A program made the translations under genes and the position numbers. A stretch of DNA of 9,784 nt, taken from positions 1 through 9,784 of the forward strand of contig CAZLLV010000030.1 of the NCBI GenBank assembly GCA_964560325.1, given 5' to 3'. Positions 1 through 5,863 of this stretch are shown here, one piece after another. The notes beneath the pieces were generated by a model, which saw nothing but the letters and a program-made list of their open reading frames with translations, did not search any database and was not told the origin of the DNA. Position 1 is the first letter of the stretch; each line of letters starts with the position of its first letter. The DNA is from CAZLLV01 sp964560325 (GTDB taxonomy: Bacteria; Acidobacteriota; Thermoanaerobaculia; Multivoradales; DATKCC01).

Positions 1-2230
1 CCTTGGCGCCGAACGGCCCCTGCGGGTCGGGGTCCTCGATCAGGTAGGTGGTGACCGGCGGCATGTCGGTGAAGACCGGGCTCTTGTACTCGAGGAGCGA
101 CGGCATCTGGTGGACCAGCGCGTCCGACAGGTGCTTCGGCAGGCGGCGGAAGGCCTGCTCCTCCATCAGCGCCTCGCCGAGCGCCATGTAGACGCTCCCC
201 TCGACCTGGCCCATCACCAGGACCGGGTTGATGCACTTGCCGACGTCGTGGGCGATCCAGACCTTCTCCACGCGGTAGAGGCCGGTCTCCGCGTCGACCA
301 CCGTCTCGACCACCGACGCGGTGTACGAGTAGGTGGGGGAGGGGCCGACGCCGGCGCCGCGGTAGCGGCCGGGCGAGCGCGGCGGGATGTAGGAGCCGGT
401 GGTGCCGAGCGTGCCGAACATCGCCTCGGCGGTGATCACCGCCTCCTCCCAGGCGAGCCCACGGTCCGGATCCTCGGCGTCGAACACCCGCCGGCCGGAG
501 AAGACCAGCCGCCCCTTCGGCACCTCCAACCGCTCGGCGACCGCCTTCGCGATCATCTCGCGCGCCCGCTCGGCGGCTTCGATCGCGGCGTTGCCCATCA
601 TCAGGGTGACGCGTGAGGAGTAGCTGCCGAGATCGACCGGGGTCAGGTCGGTGTCGCCCACGCACAGGCGGATGTCGTCGAGCTCGATGCCGAGGATCTC
701 GGCGACGATCGCCGCGAGCACCGAGTCCGAGCCCTGGCCGATCTCCGACTCGCCGCAGAAGACCGCCACGTTGCCCGAGCGGTCGAGCTTGAGCTGCACG
801 CCCGACTGCGGCATGTGGTTCCAGTAGATCGGCAGGCCGGCGCCGGTCAGGTACGAGCCGCAGGCGAGGCCGAGGCCGCGCCCCTCGGGGAGCTTGCCGT
901 AGCGCTCCTTCCACCCGGAGCCCTCGACCACCGCCTCGATGCAGCGGCCGAGGTTCATCGAGTGGATGCGCAGCCAGTTGGCGGTCACCGAGTCGGGCGG
1001 CAGGAGGTTGCGCAGGCGCAGCTCGGCCGGATCGATTCCGAGCCGGTGGGCCGCCTTGTCGAGGTGGATCTCGAAGCCGAAGCGGGGCTGCGGCGTGCCG
1101 TGCCCACGCTTCGGGCCGCACGGCGGCTTGTTGGTGAAGGCGCGCAGGCCGTCGAAACGGTAGGCCGGCAGCTCGTAGGTGACGGTCTGGAGCGCGCCGG
1201 TGTAGTAGGTCGAGGCGACGCCGTAGCTGCCGTAGGCGCCGCCGTCGAGCGCGGTCTTGAGGTGCTGCGCGGTCATCCGGCCGTCTTTCGTGAAGCCGGT
1301 CTTGACGTGCATCAGCACCGGGTGGCGGCCGCGGTGGCAGTAGAAGACCTCCTCGCGGGTCAGCGTCACCTTGACCGGCCGGCCGAGCTTCAGCGCCATC
1401 GCCGCCGCGGCGATCTCGGGGTTGAACGGGTCGCTCTTGCCGCCGAAGCCGCCGCCCACCGGCGTCGCCACGACCCGGATGCGCGAGGCGGGGAAGCCGA
1501 GCACCTTGGTCAGCGCCCGGTGCAGGTAGTGGGGCGTCTGGGTCGAGGAGTGGACGGTCACCCGCCCCTCGTCCTCGGGCACCGCCACCGTCGCGTGCTG
1601 CTCCATCGGCAGGTGGGTGTTGCCCTCGTAGAAGGCCACGTCCTCGAGCACCAGGTCGGCGCGCGCGAAGCCTGCGTCGACGTCGCCGAAGGTCATCGAG
1701 ACCTTCTTGTGCAGGTTCCCCTCGTCGCCGTAGCCGTGGATGCGCGGCTCCGGGTTCTCGATCGCCTCTTCGATCGATCCGATGGTGGCGAGCTCCTCGT
1801 ACTCGATCCGCACCCGCCCGGCCGCCTCCCAGGCGGCGTCCTCCGTGGTCGCCGCGACCGCCACCACCGGGTCGCCGACGAAGCGGACGTGCTCGGGGCA
1901 GAGCGCGTGCTCGTCCTGGGAGACCGGCAGGATGCCGAACGGCTCCGGCAGGTCTTCGCCGGTCAGCGCCCCGAGGTATCCCGGCACCGCCTCCGCCCCC
2001 GACAGGTCGATCCTCGCGATCCGCCCGTGCGGCACGGTCGAGCGGACCAGCCGCATGAAGGCCATGCGCGGGAAGGAGAGGTCGTCGGCGAACCGGGTCG
2101 CCCCGGTCACCTTCGCCCGCCCGTCGACCCGCCGGAACGGCTTGCCGACGATGTTCTTCGCCTCCCGCACGCCCTCGCGGGCGTCGTCGGGATGGGCTTC
2201 GGGGGGCGCTTTGCGGATCGGTTCGGCCAT
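1..2230 (-). CDS. Molybdopterin-binding large subunit of a xanthine dehydrogenase-family hydroxylase, 4-hydroxybenzoyl-CoA reductase alpha-like; 3' end cut by window
   Basis: The translation (743 residues visible) starts MAEPIRKAPPEAHPDD. It shows an N-terminal a/b-hammerhead domain (about residues 28-145, with KPFRRVDGRAKVTGATRFADD), then the two molybdopterin-binding halves. Visible motifs are GGGFGGK (259-265), KRGHGTPQPRFGFE (from 374) and EIGQGSDS (from 496). The window ends at DPQGPFGAK, just before the place where this family carries its catalytic glutamate, so that residue cannot be checked. Family members are about 750-790 residues, so only some tens are missing. Such subunits bind Mo-pterin cytosine dinucleotide and hydroxylate or, in 4-hydroxybenzoyl-CoA reductase, reductively dehydroxylate an aromatic substrate, working with FeS and FAD subunits. 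The PPCGPKRGHG and DLTPVDLGSYSSR stretches look most like 4-hydroxybenzoyl-CoA reductase alpha, recalled from memory, so the substrate is tentative. The start is fixed by GGAGGAGAG directly before ATG. Partner genes are not in the window and may lie to the left. Confidence 0.94.
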   Translation of the reverse strand, partial: MAEPIRKAPPEAHPDDAREGVREAKNIVGKPFRRVDGRAKVTGATRFADDLSFPRMAFMRLVRSTVPHGRIARIDLSGAEAVPGYLGALTGEDLPEPFGILPVSQDEHALCPEHVRFVGDPVVAVAATTEDAAWEAAGRVRIEYEELATIGSIEEAIENPEPRIHGYGDEGNLHKKVSMTFGDVDAGFARADLVLEDVAFYEGNTHLPMEQHATVAVPEDEGRVTVHSSTQTPHYLHRALTKVLGFPASRIRVVATPVGGGFGGKSDPFNPEIAAAAMALKLGRPVKVTLTREEVFYCHRGRHPVLMHVKTGFTKDGRMTAQHLKTALDGGAYGSYGVASTYYTGALQTVTYELPAYRFDGLRAFTNKPPCGPKRGHGTPQPRFGFEIHLDKAAHRLGIDPAELRLRNLLPPDSVTANWLRIHSMNLGRCIEAVVEGSGWKERYGKLPEGRGLGLACGSYLTGAGLPIYWNHMPQSGVQLKLDRSGNVAVFCGESEIGQGSDSVLAAIVAEILGIELDDIRLCVGDTDLTPVDLGSYSSRVTLMMGNAAIEAAERAREMIAKAVAERLEVPKGRLVFSGRRVFDAEDPDRGLAWEEAVITAEAMFGTLGTTGSYIPPRSPGRYRGAGVGPSPTYSYTASVVETVVDAETGLYRVEKVWIAHDVGKCINPVLVMGQVEGSVYMALGEALMEEQAFRRLPKHLSDALVHQMPSLLEYKSPVFTDMPPVTTYLIEDPDPQGPFGAK

Positions 2231-2240
2231 CTCTCCTCCG
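2231..2240 (-). promoter_or_regulatory. Ribosome binding site of the molybdoenzyme gene
   Basis: Read on the minus strand this is CGGAGGAGAG, directly before the ATG at 2230. It is a near-perfect Shine-Dalgarno sequence and it decides the start codon. No other in-frame start nearby has such a site. Confidence 0.8.
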
Positions 2241-2247
2241 GGCGCCG

Positions 2248-2253
2248 ATCATA
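2248..2253 (-). promoter_or_regulatory. Probable -10 box (TATGAT) for the molybdoenzyme gene
   Basis: The minus strand reads CCGGTATGATCGG here. TATGAT matches the sigma-70-type -10 consensus at five of six positions, and it stands out in a very GC-rich background. Transcription would start near 2241, giving a leader of only about a dozen bases that still includes the ribosome site. I find no convincing -35 box 16-18 bases upstream (around 2270-2277), so this may be an activator-dependent promoter, or chance. Confidence 0.45.
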
Positions 2254-2293
2254 CCGGAGGGTCCGGTTGGTTCCGGTCGGTGCTCCCGGTCGA

Positions 2294-2299
2294 TAGGCT
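2294..2299 (+). promoter_or_regulatory. Weak candidate -10 box for the small peptide gene
   Basis: TAGGCT in the context GTCGATAGGCTCG matches TATAAT at three of six positions. It lies 84 bases before the ATG at 2383. It is one of the few AT-containing spots in the divergent region, but no clear -35 box precedes it. This is a low-confidence guess. The region 2231-2382 must hold a plus-strand promoter if the small gene is real, because the upstream gene runs the other way. Confidence 0.22.
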
Positions 2300-2370
2300 C
2301 GCCGGCACGAATGAGAGTGGCGGGAGGCGAGCGCAGGCAGTTCGGCCGGCGCCCGGGACTCCCGCGGAGA

Positions 2371-2380
2371 GAAGGAGGGA
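2371..2380 (+). promoter_or_regulatory. Ribosome binding site of the small peptide gene
   Basis: GAAGGAGGGA, two bases before the ATG at 2383, with the GGAGG core about four to five bases from the start codon. It is the main evidence that translation begins at 2383 and that this short frame is a real gene. Confidence 0.7.
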
Positions 2381-2382
2381 TC

Positions 2383-2556
2383 ATGCATCGCCGTATCTTT
2401 TTCACCTTCGTCACCGTCCTCGTCCTGTGCCTGCCGCTGGCCGCCGGGGCGACCAACTCCGACCTGGACCCGAACGGGCACCAGTTGACCGCCTCCCAGC
2501 TTCCGGGCTGGCTCGAGGTCGCGTTTCAGATGCTCCTCGGCCAGCTCGGCATCTAG
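2383..2556 (+). CDS. Small secreted peptide of unknown function (57 aa, signal peptide)
   Basis: I do not recognise a family. The 57-residue product begins MHRRIFFTFVTVLVLCLP, a classic signal peptide: basic n-region, hydrophobic h-region at about 5-19, and an Ala-Gly-Ala site (21-23) suiting signal peptidase I. The mature part would be about 34 residues, with an acidic, polar first half (TNSDLDPNG) and a hydrophobic C-terminal half (PGWLEVAFQMLLGQLGI) that could form an amphipathic helix. The single Cys16 sits inside the h-region and does not fit a lipobox. The start at 2383 was chosen because AGGAGGG at 2374-2380 precedes it and because the signal peptide begins there. An in-frame ATG at 2311 would add a basic, implausible leader. 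A strong hairpin follows 27 bases after the stop. It is followed on the same strand by a TPR protein with its own probable promoter. The product could be a periplasmic or exported peptide, possibly a signal or antimicrobial peptide; nothing in the sequence decides. Confidence 0.62.
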   Translation: MHRRIFFTFVTVLVLCLPLAAGATNSDLDPNGHQLTASQLPGWLEVAFQMLLGQLGI

Positions 2557-2583
2557 GCGACGCTCGTCCGCCGTCGTCGGCGC

Positions 2584-2616
2584 CGGGGGTGCCGCTCACC
2601 GTGGGCGGCACCCCCG
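2584..2616 (+). terminator. Strong GC hairpin after the small peptide gene, probable terminator
   Basis: CGGGGGTGCCG (2584-2594) is exactly complementary to CGGCACCCCCG (2606-2616). The inner bases CTCA (2595-2598) also pair with TGGG (2602-2605), with one G-U pair, giving a stem of about 15 pairs and a three-base loop. It starts 27 bases after the small gene's stop. The run of T expected of a classic intrinsic terminator is missing (CGTTCGTGCT follows). It may terminate weakly, with Rho, or serve to stabilise the 3' end of a short transcript. Confidence 0.6.
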
Positions 2617-2623
2617 CGTTCGT

Positions 2624-2631
2624 GCTACAGT
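2624..2631 (+). promoter_or_regulatory. Probable extended -10 promoter of the TPR gene
   Basis: GCTACAGT in the context CGTGCTACAGTCC gives TG-C-TACAGT, an extended -10 element with four of six matches to TATAAT. Transcription would start near 2638, about 20 bases before the ATG at 2660. No good -35 is present: the -35 position (about 2603-2608) falls inside the preceding terminator-like hairpin, as can happen with extended -10 promoters, which depend less on a -35. Confidence 0.42.
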
Positions 2632-2648
2632 CCCTCCGCAAGCAATCC

Positions 2649-2655
2649 GAGGGGG
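2649..2655 (+). promoter_or_regulatory. Ribosome binding site of the TPR gene
   Basis: GAGGGGG, four bases before the ATG at 2660. It is a slightly degenerate but well-placed Shine-Dalgarno sequence and supports this start. Confidence 0.6.
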
Positions 2656-2659
2656 AATC

Positions 2660-3910
2660 ATGCACGACTGCCTGAGCGCCCAGGACTGGATCAAGGCGTG
2701 GGAGGAATCCGGGACCGACGGCCGGCCCTTCGAGGCGGGGCTGCCGGTCGACGATGAGTCGATCGACTGCCCGCGCTGCATGGAAGAGCTCGAGCGGGTC
2801 TACGCGCTGATCGACGACCTGGAGCACTTCGATCCGGCGATCGCGCCGGAGGTGCTGGCGGCCGACGAGCTCTTCACGAAGCTCGCGCGCCTGACGCCCC
2901 CGGAGCGGCTCGCCCGGGTCACCGAGGACGTCCGCTATCGCCAGTGGGGGCTCGTGCAGCGCCTGCTGCGGGAGAGCCGTGAGCTTTGGCGGAGCGACGT
3001 CGAGGAGGCGCGCGACCTCGCCCGCGTCGCCGTGGCGGTCGCCGACCTGCTCGACCCCGAGGCCTACCACCCCCAGTGGGTGGCCGATCTCCGCGCCAAG
3101 TCGTATGCCTACCTCGCCAACACCTTCCGCGTCCTCGGCGACTTCGACCGCGCCGAGCGGAAGTTCCTGACCGCCGAGCACCACCTGCGCCGCGGCGTCG
3201 GGAGCGGCCGCTGCCGTGCCGAGGTCTTCTCGCTCAAGGCGTCGCTGCTGGTCGACGAGGACCGCTTCGTGGAGGCCGGCGCCCTGCTCGAAGGGGTGGC
3301 GGACTACTACCGGCAGGCCGACGATTCCCGCGCTCTGGCGCGCATTCACCTTCAGCTCGCCATGGTCGCCGCCGGCCAGGGAGAGTTCCGGCGCGCCGCC
3401 GCGGCGTGCGACGAAGCGTGTTCGGACCTCGACCCGACGGCCGATCGGGCGCTCGTCGCCCTGGCGCGGCAGAATGCCGTCTCGTACCTCGTCCAGGCGG
3501 GCGACGTCCTCCGGGCGCGCCGGGCCTTCGACGGCCTGCCGCGCGCCGAGGAGCGGAGTGCAGTGCTGCGGCGCCAGTGGGTCGAGGGCGACCTGCTGCG
3601 TGTGGAGGGGCGCCTCACCGAGTCGCTCGACGCCTACCGGGCGGCGCGGCAGGGTTACGCGGAAGAGGGCCGGCACTACTACATGGCTCTGCTCGCGCTC
3701 GAAGAGGCGCTGGTCTCCTTCGACCTCGGAGACACTGCGGAGCTGACCGCCCGCGCCGAAGAGGCATCCGTCCTCCTGGTCAAGGCGGCCGCCCCGCACC
3801 AGGCGCTCGCCACCCTCCGGGTCCTCCTCGCCGCCATCGAGCGGGGCGCCGTCGACCGGGCGCTCCTGGCCGGCGTGGCGCGCCGGGTGGCGGCCCTGAA
3901 GCCGTCCTGA
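2660..3910 (+). CDS. TPR-type repeat protein with N-terminal CxxC motif, function unknown
   Basis: The 416-residue product has no signal peptide and no membrane segment, so it is probably cytoplasmic. Residues 1-75 are acidic and hold Cys4 and a CPRC pair (Cys37/Cys40), resembling the short HxxxCxxC zinc finger of anti-sigma factors but without an obvious histidine three residues before the first Cys of the pair. From about 90 on it is all helical, with degenerate TPR-like helix pairs at roughly 144-177, 186-220, 224-257, 265-295, 301-335 and 341-375. Clearest are SYAYLANTFRVLGDFDRAER and the block around ADYYRQADDSRALARIHLQLA. TPR superhelices bind proteins or peptides; no catalytic domain is visible. 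The gene follows a small secreted peptide gene, from which a hairpin and a probable promoter separate it, and is followed by its own hairpin, so it seems to be transcribed alone. Similar zinc-finger-like plus TPR proteins recur in Acidobacteriota, as far as I recall. It could be a peptide- or partner-sensing regulator or a scaffold. Confidence 0.85.
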   Translation: MHDCLSAQDWIKAWEESGTDGRPFEAGLPVDDESIDCPRCMEELERVYALIDDLEHFDPAIAPEVLAADELFTKLARLTPPERLARVTEDVRYRQWGLVQRLLRESRELWRSDVEEARDLARVAVAVADLLDPEAYHPQWVADLRAKSYAYLANTFRVLGDFDRAERKFLTAEHHLRRGVGSGRCRAEVFSLKASLLVDEDRFVEAGALLEGVADYYRQADDSRALARIHLQLAMVAAGQGEFRRAAAACDEACSDLDPTADRALVALARQNAVSYLVQAGDVLRARRAFDGLPRAEERSAVLRRQWVEGDLLRVEGRLTESLDAYRAARQGYAEEGRHYYMALLALEEALVSFDLGDTAELTARAEEASVLLVKAAAPHQALATLRVLLAAIERGAVDRALLAGVARRVAALKPS

Positions 3911-3951
3911 GCGGCCCGAGCCCGCGCCCTCCGAGTTCTCGGCTCGGCCGC
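3911..3951 (+). terminator. Hairpin directly after the TPR gene, possible terminator
   Basis: GCGGCCCGAGCC (3911-3922) pairs with GGCTCGGCCGC (3941-3951) with a single bulged C, enclosing 18 bases. Inside lies a small CGAG-TT-CTCG palindrome (3932-3941) that overlaps the right arm by one base. The structure begins at the base after the TGA stop. No T-run follows, so it is terminator-like rather than a textbook intrinsic terminator. Confidence 0.4.
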
Positions 3952-4057
3952 GTAGACGCCCGATCGTGAGCCCCCCGCCGGACGGCCACACGGGCCGCTC
4001 CGGACGCTGGCCCACCTCTTGCTTTCGCGACGGGTGCGGTCTTTTGCCGTTCATCCC

Positions 4058-5863
4058 ATGGGTTCTCTCTCGCCAAGGCTCTCCGGCGGCCTCCACCGCT
4101 CCGGCGCCGGAAGCCGCCGTCGCCGTTGCGCGCTCCTCGCGCTCCTGCTCGTCGCCGTCGCGGTCCCGGCGGCGGCCGACTCGGTGCGGGTCGAGATCGA
4201 GGGGATCGACGGGGAGCTGCGCGACAACGTGCGGCAGTACCTGTCGATCGTCGAGGCGCGCGGTGACGACGAGCTGGACGAGGGGCGCCTCCGCCGACTC
4301 CACCGCCGTGCCGAGGAGGAGATCGCCGAGGCGCTCGCGCCGTTCGGCTACTACCGGCCGACCGTCCGCTCGTCGCTCGAGCGGGAGGGGACGGCCGGCG
4401 ACGCCTGGATTGCGACCTACGAGATCGACCCCGGACCGGAGCTCCTCGTCGGATCGCTCGACGTGCGGGTGGTGGGCGAGGGGAGCGGCGACCCCGACTT
4501 CGAGCGCCTGGTCCGCGACTTCCCGCTCGCCGAGGGCGAGGTGCTCGACCAGCCCGAGTACGAGGCGGGAAAGGCCGCCTTCGAGGGGCACGCGGCCGCC
4601 GCCCGCTACCTCGACGCCGGCTTCGAGACCGCCGAGATCCGGGTCGACCGGCGGGCGTACGCTTCCGAGGTCGAGCTGGTCTTCGACACCGGCCCCCGGT
4701 TCCGCTTCGGCGAGGTGACCTTCGACCAGGACTTCCTCGAACCCGACGTGCTGCGCGGCTACGTCACGATCGAGCCGGGCGAGCCGTTCGACCTGCGCGA
4801 GATCCTGAAGCTCCAGAACGCGCTCTCCGACAGCCCCTACTTCGCGCGCGTCGAGGTGGTGCCCGACCGCGAGGCGGCGGTCGACGAGCGCGTGCCGATC
4901 CGTGTGCTCCTCACCCCGAGCGCGCGCCAGAAGTGGATCGCCGGCGCCGGCTACGGCACCGACACCGGGCCGCGCGGACGGGTCGGGCTCGAGGTCCGGC
5001 GGGTCAACCGGCGCGGCCACCAGGCCGAGGGGGCGATTCTCGGTTCCGGCATCGAGAAGAGCTTCGTCGCCGACTACAAGATCCCCGGTGCCTACCCGCG
5101 CACCGACGTGCTCACCCTCTCGCTCGGCTACCGCGACCTCGACACCGACACCTCGGACAGCCAGACCGGCATCGCGGGCGTCGGGCTCACCCGCTCGCGC
5201 GGCGACTGGCGGGAGTCGTACTCGCTCACCTTCCAGCGCGAGGACTTCGAGGTCGGGCTCGACTCCGGCGTCTCCGACCTGCTGATCCCGCGTACGAGCT
5301 GGTCGCTGACCGAGGCGGACGACCGGATCTTCCCGACCCACGGCCGCCACGTCGAGCTCGAGCTCCAGGGCGCGGTCGAGGGCGTGCTGTCGGACACCGG
5401 CTTCCTGCGGGCGCGCGCCGACGCGAAGTACGTGCGCTCGCTCTCCGAGGACGTGCGAGTGCTCGGCCGCGCCACCGTCGGGGTGACCGAGACCGACGGC
5501 TTCCGCTCCCTGCCGCCGACCCTGCGCTTCTTCGCCGGCGGCGACCAGAGCGTGCGCGGCTACGGCTACCAGCAGCTCGGACCGACCGACGAGGCGGGCA
5601 ACGTGATCGGCGGCCGGGCGCTGGTCCTCGCCTCGGTCGAGGTCGACTGGCTCTTCTACGAGCGCTTCGGGCGCTGGGGGCTGGCCGCGTTCTACGACGC
5701 CGGCAACGCTCTCGACGAGCTCTCGTTCGACCTCGAGTCGGGCGCCGGCGCCGGCCTGCGCTGGCTGTCGCCGATCGGCCTCGTGCGGGCCGACGCCGCC
5801 TTCGCCCTCGACGAGCCGGGCGCTCCCGTCCGGTTCCACCTGACGATCGGACCCGACCTTTGA
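4058..5863 (+). CDS. tamA: TamA, Omp85-family outer-membrane protein of the translocation and assembly module
   Basis: The product is 601 residues from the ATG at 4058 (E. coli TamA is 577). A signal peptide with an RRRR n-region and a CALLALLLVAVAV core ends at PAAA (37-40). Three POTRA-like periplasmic domains follow at about 43-125, 127-211 and 214-287, then a C-terminal 16-strand-type barrel (about 290-601). The barrel has the TamA/Omp85 signature FFAGGDQSVRGYGY (491-504), whose VRGY is the conserved loop-6 motif, and a family-like end, HLTIGPDL. TamA sits in the outer membrane and works with inner-membrane TamB in assembling certain outer-membrane proteins and in lipid transport between membranes. 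tamB follows with a four-base overlap, the usual tamA-tamB order. The start is uncertain: neither this ATG nor the in-frame TTG at 4019 or GTG at 4034 has a good Shine-Dalgarno sequence. The ATG gives the most normal signal peptide. The ordinary BamA would have five POTRAs, so BamA is excluded. Confidence 0.95.
   Translation: MGSLSPRLSGGLHRSGAGSRRRRCALLALLLVAVAVPAAADSVRVEIEGIDGELRDNVRQYLSIVEARGDDELDEGRLRRLHRRAEEEIAEALAPFGYYRPTVRSSLEREGTAGDAWIATYEIDPGPELLVGSLDVRVVGEGSGDPDFERLVRDFPLAEGEVLDQPEYEAGKAAFEGHAAAARYLDAGFETAEIRVDRRAYASEVELVFDTGPRFRFGEVTFDQDFLEPDVLRGYVTIEPGEPFDLREILKLQNALSDSPYFARVEVVPDREAAVDERVPIRVLLTPSARQKWIAGAGYGTDTGPRGRVGLEVRRVNRRGHQAEGAILGSGIEKSFVADYKIPGAYPRTDVLTLSLGYRDLDTDTSDSQTGIAGVGLTRSRGDWRESYSLTFQREDFEVGLDSGVSDLLIPRTSWSLTEADDRIFPTHGRHVELELQGAVEGVLSDTGFLRARADAKYVRSLSEDVRVLGRATVGVTETDGFRSLPPTLRFFAGGDQSVRGYGYQQLGPTDEAGNVIGGRALVLASVEVDWLFYERFGRWGLAAFYDAGNALDELSFDLESGAGAGLRWLSPIGLVRADAAFALDEPGAPVRFHLTIGPDL

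Noticed and set aside
815..2296. A 493-codon plus-strand open frame opposite the molybdoenzyme gene
   Set aside because: The minus-strand translation carries clear family motifs throughout. The plus frame is low-complexity and has no ribosome site.
2311..2382. A longer N-terminus for the small peptide, from the ATG at 2311
   Set aside because: It would bury the signal peptide behind 24 mostly polar or basic residues and ignore the strong ribosome site at 2371-2380.
2416..2430. Cys16 of the small peptide (LVLC) as a lipoprotein lipobox
   Set aside because: The residue before the Cys is Leu, not Gly, Ala or Ser, and the Cys lies inside the hydrophobic core, with a good AGA signal peptidase I site further on.
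1740..2675. A 311-codon plus-strand frame spanning the molybdoenzyme start, the small peptide gene and the intergenic hairpin
   Set aside because: It crosses the start region of one gene, another gene in a different frame and a terminator-like hairpin. Its product is low-complexity and shows no domain.
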